Positions 45,044 through 54,286 are shown, numbered from the stretch's first letter. The stretch is 64,000 nucleotides of DNA from an uncultured Bacteroidales bacterium (GCA_946534715.1 CAMNCW010000036.1:1-64000); one strand, 5' to 3'. Translations and numbers: made by a program. Notes: generated by a model from the letters alone, not told the origin.

Positions 45044-46561
45044 ATGAAAAAGTTCCTCCTCCTTTTACCCCTTGTATTAGTAGCTTGTACAGCGCGGCAA
45101 CCGCAGTTCCGAATAGGCGTGAGCCAGTGTCTGGACGATGCGTGGCGCCAGAAGATGAACTATGAAATGGAGCGCGAACTGCTCCTGCATCCCGATATGC
45201 ACCTCACCCATCGCATCGCCTATGGAAGCAACGAACTCCAATGTGCACAGATTGACAGTTTTATTCGCGAACGTGTCGATCTGCTCATCGTCAGTCCCAA
45301 TGAGGCGGAGCAGGTCAAACCCGCTGTCACGCGTGCTTTCCGGGCTGGTATTCCCGTGATCGTGGCGGATAGAAGGGTCACTGGCGATGAGTGGACCGCT
45401 TTCATCGGTGGAGACAACTACAAAGTGGGACAACTCATGGCGAAGTGGGTGATCAAGAAATACCAAAACAAACATCACACTTCACACTTTACACCTCACA
45501 CATCTTTTACCGTCCTCGAGGTCGCCGGACTCCCCGGTTCTACTCCTGCTACGCTGCGCCATAAAGGCTTAATGGAAGGTCTTGCTTCCCTCTCCCCCTC
45601 TGAGAGGGGGGTGGGGGGTGTCACGCTCCACTCTGTAATGGGATCTTGGTACAAAGAAGGGGCTTATCAGGTCGTAACGGATTACTTGACTTCGCATCCT
45701 CTGCCGGATGTCATCGTCGCGCACAATGACCTTATGGCGATCGGCGCCGCCGAAGCACTTGAAAATTGTCAATTATCAATTCTCAATGATCAATTGTCGA
45801 TTCCCATCATGGGAGTGGACGGTATCCGGCCGGGATTGCAAGCCATTACTGAAGGTAAGATTGAATGTACCGCCACATATTCCTCACGAGGGGACATGAT
45901 TATTGATGCCGCCTCGCGGATCTTGCATCATCAGCCTTTTGTGCGAGACACTGTCTTGGAAACCGTCATGCTCGATGTGGAAGCTGCTTACCCGATGCTC
46001 AAACAGGACGAAGCCATCGCACGCGATTTGGAAACATTGCATATCGTGCAGGTGCAAACGCAAACCCAATGGAAACAACTCCAAAACGGCCGCATCGTCC
46101 TGATCTCTTTTATCGCCGCTTTCTTCGTGCTCCTTATCGTCGTCCTGGCGTTCATCATCCGCACACAGTTTAAACTCCAAACCGAGATCAAGAGCGATAT
46201 CCTTCCGCAACTGGAGGAGGTACAGGAAGCGATTCAGGTGAGCCGAAAGGATGAAGCCTTTGCGGAGCGAATGAAACAGATTGTGGAGGATCATCTCTCC
46301 GACCCGAATTTGAATGTGGAGTACCTGGGCACGATGCTGCAACTGAGCCGCACACAACTCTTCCGGCGTGTCAAATCCGTTACCGGCAAAGGACCGCTCG
46401 ATTACATCCGCGAGCGCCGACTCATCAAAGCCGACCAACTTCTGCATACCACCGACATGACCATTCAGCAGATTTCCCTTGAACTCTGTTTCTCCAATCC
46501 CGGTTACTTCACCAAATGTTACAAGGAGTATTTCGGTCATCTCCCCAGTGATCGTTCCTAA
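45044..46561 (+). CDS. Membrane-spanning regulator: periplasmic sugar-binding (LacI-like) domain + TM + AraC HTH
   Basis: Lipobox-like LVACTA; LLIVSPNEAEQVKPAVTRAFRAGIPVIVADRR; TM IVLISFIAAFFVLLIVVLAFII; AraC HTH LQLSRTQLFRRVKSVTGKGPLDYIRERRLIKADQLL. Confidence 0.85.
   Translation: MKKFLLLLPLVLVACTARQPQFRIGVSQCLDDAWRQKMNYEMERELLLHPDMHLTHRIAYGSNELQCAQIDSFIRERVDLLIVSPNEAEQVKPAVTRAFRAGIPVIVADRRVTGDEWTAFIGGDNYKVGQLMAKWVIKKYQNKHHTSHFTPHTSFTVLEVAGLPGSTPATLRHKGLMEGLASLSPSERGVGGVTLHSVMGSWYKEGAYQVVTDYLTSHPLPDVIVAHNDLMAIGAAEALENCQLSILNDQLSIPIMGVDGIRPGLQAITEGKIECTATYSSRGDMIIDAASRILHHQPFVRDTVLETVMLDVEAAYPMLKQDEAIARDLETLHIVQVQTQTQWKQLQNGRIVLISFIAAFFVLLIVVLAFIIRTQFKLQTEIKSDILPQLEEVQEAIQVSRKDEAFAERMKQIVEDHLSDPNLNVEYLGTMLQLSRTQLFRRVKSVTGKGPLDYIRERRLIKADQLLHTTDMTIQQISLELCFSNPGYFTKCYKEYFGHLPSDRS
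45474..45501. repeat. Degenerate heptad array inside PBP-AraC gene
   Basis: ATCACAC TTCACAC TTTACAC CTCACAC; peptide HTSHFTPHTSFT. Confidence 0.75.
45590..45623. repeat. Family B-I element inside PBP-AraC gene
   Basis: ctctccccctctgagaggggggtggggggtgtca; LSPSERGVGGVT. Confidence 0.9.
45769..45803. repeat. Family A heptad array inside PBP-AraC gene
   Basis: TCAATTA TCAATTC TCAATGA TCAATTG TCGATTC; peptide CQLSILNDQLSI. Confidence 0.93.
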
Positions 46562-46632
46562 TCTCCCCATATCCCCGCACTTTACAACCCCATAACCCCC
46601 ACTTGACAGCCCCACACCCGCACTTAGCAAAC

Positions 46633-46659
46633 AAAAAAGCGCTTCATTTGCGCTTTTTT
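46633..46659 (+). terminator. Rho-independent terminator after PBP-AraC gene
   Basis: aaaaaagcgc-ttcattt-gcgctttttt. Confidence 0.85.
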
Positions 46660-46668
46660 GTTGCTTTT

Positions 46669-46748
46669 AATCCGCTTGTAGTTACGATACATACACGATA
46701 GATATACGATAGATACACGATAGATATACGTTAGATAAACGATACATT
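46669..46748. repeat. 80-bp dispersed repeat copy 2 with 11-bp iterons
   Basis: 79/80 identical to 13761-13840 by eye. Confidence 0.95.
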
Positions 46749-46781
46749 CAACGCCCCTCGTGCCCCCTCCACCTCCCTTTC

Positions 46782-46874
46782 TTCCCCCTTTAGGGGGATC
46801 GAGGGAGTCTTTCTAAGGGAATCGAGGGGGTCTTTCACTCTTCCCCCTCTAGGGGGATTGAGGGGGTCTTATTC
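46782..46874. repeat. Intergenic cluster of family B-III elements
   Basis: ttccccctttagggggatcgagggagtctttc / taagggaatcgagggggtctttc / ttccccctctagggggattgagggggtctt. Confidence 0.85.
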
Positions 46875-46956
46875 TCTCCCATTCCCCCATTTTCGAAAGA
46901 TTTCGGTACGTTTCGAAGCGCAAAATGAATAATTTTACGAAAAAATGCACAAAACA

Positions 46957-46988
46957 TTTGCATATTTCAAAAAAAAGTAGTAATTTTG
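46957..46988 (+). promoter_or_regulatory. Bacteroidetes-type promoter for MFS transporter
   Basis: TTTGCATATTTC, TTTG-N20-TAATTTTG. Confidence 0.78.
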
Positions 46989-47066
46989 TGCTCGATTTTG
47001 TAAAAAACATGTATAAACAGAAAAATTTACAAATTAAAAATATCAAATTATAAATCATTTGATACC

Positions 47067-48431
47067 ATGCAGAAACGAAATTTATCCTTTGCACAGCTCT
47101 TCAATTTGAGCTTTGGATTCTTCGGAGTACAGATTGCTTACGCGCTTCAGAGCGCCAACATCTCCCGTATTTTTGCAACTTTAGGCGCTGACCCTCACAC
47201 GCTCAGTTTCTTTTGGATTCTGCCGCCGTTGATGGGTATGATCGTTCAGCCGCTCGTGGGTAAGTACAGCGATAAGACATGGACTCGTCTCGGTCGCCGT
47301 AAACCGTATTTGTTGGTGGGCGCGCTCATTGCCGTTGCTGTGATGCTCCTCCTGCCGAACGCCGGTAACTTCACCTTCACACAATCGCTCTTCCTGGGCT
47401 TGAATGCCGCTATGTGGTTCGGGCTCTTCAGCCTTATGTTCTTGGATACCTCCATCAACATCGCTATGCAACCGTTTAAGATGATGGTCGGCGACATGGT
47501 GAACGAAGAGCAGAAAGGAACGGCTTATGCTATCCAATCGGCGCTCTGTAACGCCGGTTCGTTAGTGGGGTATGTCTTCCCGATCTTCTTCACATGGATC
47601 GGTATCGCCAATACGGCTCCCGAGGGCGTCATACCTGACTCGGTCAAATGGTCCTTCTACGCGGGCGCGCTAATCCTTATTTTATGTTCGCTTTATACCT
47701 TTATAACCGTGAAGGAACTTAACCCGCAGGAGTACGCTGAGTTCCACGGTATCAAAGAACAATCTCAAACGACCTCAAACGATGTCAAACCGTCTCAAAC
47801 AGAGGAGGAAGGTTTCGTAACCTTACTCCGCAAAGCTCCGTCGGCTTTCTGGACAGTGGGTCTTGTGCAGTTCTTCTGCTGGGCGGCTTTCATGTACATG
47901 TGGACCTATTCGAACGGAGCTATCGCTTCCAACTGCTTCGGTTGGGATGGTGTGAATGCGGCGGATGGCGCATTCCAGCAAGCCGGTAACTGGGTGGGAG
48001 TAGTCTTCGCTATTCAGGCGGTCGGCTCTCTTCTCTGGGCGGCTTTCCTGCCGAAACTTGAGCACTGGACAGGCAACAAGGGGGCATATGCCATCTCCCT
48101 GCTGGTCGGCGCAGTTGGCTTTATATCAGTCTATTATGTTACGAACCAATACGTGCTCTTTTGCAGCTACGCCCTCATCGGCGCTGCTTGGGCGGCTATG
48201 CTCGCACTTCCGTTCACCATCGTTACCAACGCTATCAAGGGCGGAAATATGGGCTACTACCTCGGTCTCTTCAACTGCACGATCTGCATCCCGCAAATTG
48301 TGGCAGCGCTCTGCGGTGGTCTCCTCCTTAAATATATATGCGCGCACGTACAAGCCGGTATGCTCGTCGTTGCCGGTGCACTACTCATACTGGGCGCCGC
48401 ATCGGTATTCTTAATCAAAGAGAAAGAATAA
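47067..48431 (+). CDS. MFS transporter (SLC45/sugar-type)
   Basis: FAQLFNLSFGFFGVQIAYALQSANISRIFATLGADPHTLSFFWILPPLMGMIVQPLVGKYSDKTWTRLGRRKPYLLVGA. Confidence 0.88.
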   Translation: MQKRNLSFAQLFNLSFGFFGVQIAYALQSANISRIFATLGADPHTLSFFWILPPLMGMIVQPLVGKYSDKTWTRLGRRKPYLLVGALIAVAVMLLLPNAGNFTFTQSLFLGLNAAMWFGLFSLMFLDTSINIAMQPFKMMVGDMVNEEQKGTAYAIQSALCNAGSLVGYVFPIFFTWIGIANTAPEGVIPDSVKWSFYAGALILILCSLYTFITVKELNPQEYAEFHGIKEQSQTTSNDVKPSQTEEEGFVTLLRKAPSAFWTVGLVQFFCWAAFMYMWTYSNGAIASNCFGWDGVNAADGAFQQAGNWVGVVFAIQAVGSLLWAAFLPKLEHWTGNKGAYAISLLVGAVGFISVYYVTNQYVLFCSYALIGAAWAAMLALPFTIVTNAIKGGNMGYYLGLFNCTICIPQIVAALCGGLLLKYICAHVQAGMLVVAGALLILGAASVFLIKEKE

Positions 48432-48439
48432 ACCATCAT

Positions 48440-48481
48440 CCATATAGGGTCGATTCCAAAACAGCCATCGACCATATATGG
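48440..48481. promoter_or_regulatory. Imperfect dyad upstream of the lipoprotein-SusC-SusD genes
   Basis: CCATATAGGGTCGAT-N12-ATCGACCATATATGG, one mismatch. Confidence 0.5.
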
Positions 48482-48521
48482 GCGACATAAAAGATATAAA
48501 CATTTAACATTTAATAACATT

Positions 48522-49493
48522 ATGAAAAACAAATTACTTGTAAGTGCATGCGCAGTAGCGATGATGGCTTCCATGTTTACATCGTGTAAACAGAAGGTGG
48601 ACTTTGATGCTATTGCGGATGGTGTCTCTAAGGAGACATTGCAGGGCTATTTCTCCGGAGCTGAAGTATTTGGAGACGCTCTTGTGATGAACGTAGTGCA
48701 GTACAACTTTGCTGAGGACGGTTCAGTTGAGCGTACAACGATGGAAATCGGTGACGGTGTGTACAAGGCTCCTGCTTCAAAAAAGTACTCGTCATGGAGT
48801 TTCGGTGACTATTTTGAGGGTAACAAAGGTCGTTATTTGACCTTGAATGCCGCTGATGGTACAGAGCCTCTCAAACTGAAGTTTTACTTTGGTGGTATTA
48901 TGGAGGATGCACAGCCCGCTGCATTGGATAAGAATGACAAGATTGCGTCTATCTCTTCTACCAATACTGATGTGCTTGGTAAAAAATGGTATGGTAACGA
49001 CACAACCTATTACAAGATTGATACTTTAGTCAATGTTCGTAGATTGGATACTATCTATACATATACCCCGAAGAAAGATCCTGAGACCGGAAAATATATG
49101 AAAGACTCAACAGGGCATATTATTTATGAACAGACCATTAAGGAAATTAAGGAATCATTCATTCCCACCAAAATGAAATGGCCGATTGCTCCGAAGACAA
49201 TCGATATCCGTTGTATTGAACTCTATCGCGATTCAACGACGCTGGCTAATACCGGTAAATGGTATATGCTATCCAAAGCTTATGACATGAACGAGAAGCG
49301 TATAACAAAACTTACCAAAGATACTACGGCTTCCTATGACTTCCATTGGACATATTATACCTATTCCTCTACCTCTGCTTTCGTGATTGAAGCCGTGCAG
49401 GATAATGGTACAGTTGAATTCTTTGAATGTGGATATGATTTCAAGTTGCCATCGGTTACTATTGACAAGCAAGTCTTGAAAGTTAAAGAGTAA
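48522..49493 (+). CDS. Hypothetical lipoprotein
   Basis: Signal peptide/lipobox MASMFTSCKQ; no family recognised. Confidence 0.6.
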   Translation: MKNKLLVSACAVAMMASMFTSCKQKVDFDAIADGVSKETLQGYFSGAEVFGDALVMNVVQYNFAEDGSVERTTMEIGDGVYKAPASKKYSSWSFGDYFEGNKGRYLTLNAADGTEPLKLKFYFGGIMEDAQPAALDKNDKIASISSTNTDVLGKKWYGNDTTYYKIDTLVNVRRLDTIYTYTPKKDPETGKYMKDSTGHIIYEQTIKEIKESFIPTKMKWPIAPKTIDIRCIELYRDSTTLANTGKWYMLSKAYDMNEKRITKLTKDTTASYDFHWTYYTYSSTSAFVIEAVQDNGTVEFFECGYDFKLPSVTIDKQVLKVKE

Positions 49494-49516
49494 TAACAGC
49501 ATAAATACAAGTATAT

Positions 49517-52500
49517 ATGAAAAACATTAGTAAAAATGCAATGCGATATGTGCTGACAGTATGCGTGCTGTGTAGCGCAATGCTTGCTTTCGCGCAGACT
49601 ACCGTTAACGGTACAGTTATTGACGCTGCGAATGGCGAACCGATTATCGGTGCTTCCATTCTCGAAATGGGTACTACAAACGGTACTATCACCGACTGGG
49701 ATGGTAATTTTACCCTCACGGTGCAACCCGGTGCTAAACTCTCTATCTCCTATATGGGTTACAAAACCCAGGAGTTGGCAGCTGCCCCGAATATGTCCGT
49801 CAAACTCGGAGAAGACTCCGAACTCCTTGACGAAGTCGTTGTGGTTGGTTATGGTGTCGTTAAGAAAAACGATGCTACTGGTTCGGTAACGGCAATCAAA
49901 CCCGATGAGATGAACAAAGCCCTTACCACTACCGCTACCGACATGTTGTCCGGTAAAGTAGCCGGTGTGGTTGTTACATCTGCTGGCGGTGCTCCGGGTA
50001 GCGGTGCTACTATCCGTATCCGTGGTGGTTCGTCTCTTTCTGCTTCCAACGACCCGTTGATCGTCATTGATGGACTCGCTATGGATAATGATGGTATCCA
50101 AGGTGTGTCTAACCCCCTCTCTATGGTAAACCCTGCGGATATTGAGTCAATGACTGTCCTCAAGGATGCTTCTGCTACCGCTATCTACGGTTCGCGTGCT
50201 TCTAACGGTGTCATCATCATTACTACCAAGAAAGGTAAAGCAGGCTCGAAACCGAAAATAAATTATGAAGGTAATGTCTCTGTTTCTACTTTGACTGACC
50301 GTATAGAAGTATTGAACGGCAATCAACTGCGCGCATATGCTAACTCGCTTGGTATGGACGCAACAGCAATGAATGTACTTGGCAATGAGAACACAGACTG
50401 GCAGGCTGCTATATACCGTCCGGCTGTTTCTACTGACCATAACCTCTCCCTCATGGGTGGTACAAAACATATGCCCTATCGAGCTTCTATTGGATATACG
50501 TTGGGAAATGGTATCGTTAAAACTAACCAAATGCAGCGTGTAACTGCCGCAGTTAACCTCTCTCCCTCATTTTTGGAAGACCACCTTAGTTTCAATTTGA
50601 ATGCAAAAGGTATGTATATCTACAACCGCTATGCGGATGGCGTACAGGGTGCTGCGTTGGATATGGATCCTACACAGCCGATTTATGATCCGAATAATAT
50701 TGGATTTGGTGGCTATTATCAACGTACAACTCAAGGCTCCTATAAAGACTCTGAGGCTGTAAACCCGGGTGATAAGTGGTACCTTACGAATAACTCACAA
50801 TCTACTGCTAACCCGGTAGCTTCATTGATGCAGAAGGAAAATAAGGCTAATTCAGGCTCATTTGTTGGTAATCTGGATGGAACCTATAAAATTCATGGCT
50901 TTGAGGATTTGATTCTGCATGCAAACTTTGGTGCGGATTATTCCTATGGCAAGCAAACTACCAATGAGTCGCCGGAGTCCTTTTTCTCACATTACTTTGG
51001 TAGTTATGGATGGTCCAAACAGATGAAATATAACCTCCTTTTTAACTGCTACGCGCAATATTATAAGGATTTCAACGAAAAACACCATTTTGATGCAATG
51101 GTGGGTTATGAGTGGCAGCACTTCTATCGCAAAGGTACTGCGGAATACTATGGACTCTATCCGCAGACAGCTACCGATCCTGCGCTCCGTGGTACGAAAT
51201 ATGAACATAAGACCACAGCCGTTAATGACTATGCTACGGAGAGTTATCTCGTTTCCTTCTTCGGTCGCGTGAATTATTCTGCATTGAACCGGTATATGAT
51301 TACTGCAACACTCCGTGCGGATGGCTCTTCGCGTTTTGCTCCGGACAAACGTTGGGGTTATTTCCCATCAGCCGCTTTAGGATGGAAAATTAAAGAAGAA
51401 GCTTTCCTGCGTGACGTGAACTGGCTCAATGACCTTAAACTCCGTCTCGGTTATGGTATCACTGGTCAGCAGAACTTAAACATGGGTGATTACCCATATA
51501 TGCCGACATATGATATTTCCAAGCAATATGCGTATTCTACACTCGGTCAGCAGGCTACTACCGCAAATTTGACAGAGTTGCAAAATCTTGGATACAAAGA
51601 GGGAGTGGACTATGTCGTATCTTCGGATAACTACATTTTCTATGTAACTAACCGTCCGAACGCATACAACCCCGACTTGACGTGGGAAAAAACAACCACT
51701 TATAACGCTGGTATTGATTTCGGTTTCCTAAATAACCGTATCAACGGATCTATTGATTATTACTATCGTAATACAACGGATCTTATCAACTATGTGGATA
51801 TCCCTGCCGGTACGAACTTTAAGACTATGGTTACTCGTAATATCGGTTCGCTCCGTAACCAAGGTGTTGAGTTCGCACTTAATGGTGTGCTGGTAGATCG
51901 CAAGAATTTCAAGTGGGATATTTCTTACAACGTTACTTGGAATGACAACAAAATTACCAAACTTGTTGGAGGCGATGAAAAGGACTATTTTGTTGCAACC
52001 GGAGAGATCCGTAACGGAAAGCGTATCCAAGCACACAAAGTAGGTTATGCTGCTTCTTCATTCTATGTTTACAAGACGGTCAAGGATGAGACTACAGGTA
52101 AGCGCGTTATTGTGGATCTGAACGAGGATGGCAAGATTGATGAAAACGATAAGTATTTCTATCATAACCCTGCTGCTCCTGTAACAATGGGACTCTCGTC
52201 CAAATGGCAGTTCTATGGTTTTGATTTAGGTATTACATTCCGTGCTTCCATTGGAAACTACGTATATAATTCTGTTCTTTCCGGAAACTTGCAGAATATT
52301 GAGAAGGCACAAATCTATGATAGCAAGGCTGGTGGATTCCACAACCTAATGCTGACAGCACTCCAAGCGCATTATGTGGACGGTGTGCATCGCTCGGATT
52401 ATGTGAACCAGATAGACGAACTCGACTATTTTGTTGAGAATGCTTCGTTCCTCCGTTGTGATAATATCACGCTTGGTTATTCTTTCGAGAAAGCGGTTAA

Positions 52501-52642
52501 GGGACGTGTTTACTGCACGGTCAGCAACCCCTTCGTACTCTCACGTTATAAAGGTCTTGACCCGGAGGTGTTTGGTGGTATAGATAATAATATCTATCCG
52601 CGTTCATTGTCTGTCAGCCTTGGAACAAGTTTAAATTTCTAA
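49517..52642 (+). CDS. SusC/RagA-family TonB-linked outer membrane protein
   Basis: Carboxypeptidase-like N-term TVNGTVIDAANGEPIIGASI; DEVVVVGYGVVKKNDATGSV; DASATAIYGSRASNGVIIITTKKG. Confidence 0.96.
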   Translation: MKNISKNAMRYVLTVCVLCSAMLAFAQTTVNGTVIDAANGEPIIGASILEMGTTNGTITDWDGNFTLTVQPGAKLSISYMGYKTQELAAAPNMSVKLGEDSELLDEVVVVGYGVVKKNDATGSVTAIKPDEMNKALTTTATDMLSGKVAGVVVTSAGGAPGSGATIRIRGGSSLSASNDPLIVIDGLAMDNDGIQGVSNPLSMVNPADIESMTVLKDASATAIYGSRASNGVIIITTKKGKAGSKPKINYEGNVSVSTLTDRIEVLNGNQLRAYANSLGMDATAMNVLGNENTDWQAAIYRPAVSTDHNLSLMGGTKHMPYRASIGYTLGNGIVKTNQMQRVTAAVNLSPSFLEDHLSFNLNAKGMYIYNRYADGVQGAALDMDPTQPIYDPNNIGFGGYYQRTTQGSYKDSEAVNPGDKWYLTNNSQSTANPVASLMQKENKANSGSFVGNLDGTYKIHGFEDLILHANFGADYSYGKQTTNESPESFFSHYFGSYGWSKQMKYNLLFNCYAQYYKDFNEKHHFDAMVGYEWQHFYRKGTAEYYGLYPQTATDPALRGTKYEHKTTAVNDYATESYLVSFFGRVNYSALNRYMITATLRADGSSRFAPDKRWGYFPSAALGWKIKEEAFLRDVNWLNDLKLRLGYGITGQQNLNMGDYPYMPTYDISKQYAYSTLGQQATTANLTELQNLGYKEGVDYVVSSDNYIFYVTNRPNAYNPDLTWEKTTTYNAGIDFGFLNNRINGSIDYYYRNTTDLINYVDIPAGTNFKTMVTRNIGSLRNQGVEFALNGVLVDRKNFKWDISYNVTWNDNKITKLVGGDEKDYFVATGEIRNGKRIQAHKVGYAASSFYVYKTVKDETTGKRVIVDLNEDGKIDENDKYFYHNPAAPVTMGLSSKWQFYGFDLGITFRASIGNYVYNSVLSGNLQNIEKAQIYDSKAGGFHNLMLTALQAHYVDGVHRSDYVNQIDELDYFVENASFLRCDNITLGYSFEKAVKGRVYCTVSNPFVLSRYKGLDPEVFGGIDNNIYPRSLSVSLGTSLNF

Positions 52643-52663
52643 CCTAAGGAAAAATCTATCATT

Positions 52664-54286
52664 ATGAAAAAGTTTAATATTCTTTTAGTTTCATTCTTGG
52701 CTGCTGTAGGATTTACTTCTTGTGTGCAAGACTTAAATACGCAGCCGATTGATCCGAACGTATTACAAACGTTTGACCAGGATCGTATCTATTATAAGAT
52801 TTACGCCGGACTTGGAACTTCCGGTCAGGTTGGTCCTAATGGTAACTGTGATATCGTAGCAAACGATGAAGGTTATTCGGTGTTCTATCGTCTGATGTTC
52901 GTTCATAACGAATTCCCTACTGATGAGGGGTGGTGGATTTGGAATGACGCTGGTGTTACTGACCTTAACGAAATGACATGGAATGCTACTAATGACTTTA
53001 CTAAATTGTTGTACAACCGTTTGGAGTTTAACGTAACAACCTGTAACCATTTCTTGGATAATACGGAAGGAAAAACGGACGCTAAAACCGTCCGCCAACG
53101 CGCGGAAATCCGTTTCATGCGTGCGCTCAACTATTATTATCTGCTTGATTTCTTTGGTAACCCGCCTTTCACCATGACCGTTTCTTCTGCTAACCCGAAA
53201 CAAATAGAGGGTGGACGTCCTGCACTCTATCGCTGGGTTGTTAACGAATTACTCGCGGCTGAAGATTATCTGGAGGAGAATACTGAAGTATATCGTGTGA
53301 ACAAAAATGCGGCTCGTTTGCTTCTATCCCGTCTCTACCTCAATGCGGCAGTTTATAAAGGTTTGGATGTAAATAGTCCTGATCCGTTAGATTTGGATTC
53401 GGCGGCTTTGTATGCTAAGAAGGTGATGGATAACGGCAAATACAAACTGACCAATAATTATGCGGAGATGTTTATGGGCGATAATGACCATAACAATGGT
53501 GCATGTGAGGTAATTTTTGCAATTCCGCAAGACGGAGATTATATCCAGTCTTGGGGAGCTTCTTCCTGTCTCGTTTGCATGACTCGTGCACAAGGTATGA
53601 TGCCTTGGGGATCGGATGACAAGTGGGAGTGTTTCCGCTCATCGCCGGAATTGGTAAATGCATTTTGTAAGCCTGTTGGTAAGACACCGGGCACAATCAA
53701 AGCGGATGAGTTCCATATGCCGGCTGAACTGACAGATGACCGAGCTATCCTCTGCAATGAAGCAAAGGCGGTTTCTACCAGTCCGGATTCGGTCACATGG
53801 TCCGCTTCCAATGTCGGTGGTGCTGCATATGGTACGGGTAATTTTAACAAAGGTTGGGCTATGTGTAAATGGACAGGATGCTATTCTACAGGTGAACAAC
53901 GTGGTAAACATAAAAACTTTGTAGATACTGATGTTCCTCTGCTGCGTGTAGCTGAAGCATATATGACATATGCCGAGGTACTTTATCGTCAGAATAAAAA
54001 AGATGAAGCGATGAATGTCATTACTGACCTGCGCGCAACTCGCCATGCGGATCCGTTGTCTGGTACGCTTGATGACGAGGTGCTGCTTGATGAGTGGCTT
54101 CGTGAGTTCCACTGCGAGGGACGCCGTCGTATAGACCTTATTCGTTTTGGTCAGTTCTGCGGTCCTAACTCAACTAAAGAGTGGGAAGGACACAAAGCAG
54201 GCAAGGATGCCAAGTATATTGTGTACCCAATCCCGAGTACGGATATTGTAGCAAACTCCAACTTGGTACAGAACCCGGGTTATTAA
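52664..54286 (+). CDS. SusD/RagB-family nutrient-binding lipoprotein
   Basis: GFTSCVQDLNTQPIDPN; AEIRFMRALNYYYLLDFFGNPPF; DLRATRHADP; WLREFHCEGRRRIDLIRFG. Confidence 0.95.
   Translation: MKKFNILLVSFLAAVGFTSCVQDLNTQPIDPNVLQTFDQDRIYYKIYAGLGTSGQVGPNGNCDIVANDEGYSVFYRLMFVHNEFPTDEGWWIWNDAGVTDLNEMTWNATNDFTKLLYNRLEFNVTTCNHFLDNTEGKTDAKTVRQRAEIRFMRALNYYYLLDFFGNPPFTMTVSSANPKQIEGGRPALYRWVVNELLAAEDYLEENTEVYRVNKNAARLLLSRLYLNAAVYKGLDVNSPDPLDLDSAALYAKKVMDNGKYKLTNNYAEMFMGDNDHNNGACEVIFAIPQDGDYIQSWGASSCLVCMTRAQGMMPWGSDDKWECFRSSPELVNAFCKPVGKTPGTIKADEFHMPAELTDDRAILCNEAKAVSTSPDSVTWSASNVGGAAYGTGNFNKGWAMCKWTGCYSTGEQRGKHKNFVDTDVPLLRVAEAYMTYAEVLYRQNKKDEAMNVITDLRATRHADPLSGTLDDEVLLDEWLREFHCEGRRRIDLIRFGQFCGPNSTKEWEGHKAGKDAKYIVYPIPSTDIVANSNLVQNPGY

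Noticed and set aside
45884-46630. 248-aa minus-strand ORF opposite the AraC domain
   Set aside because: Opposite a strong AraC HTH; no independent family signal
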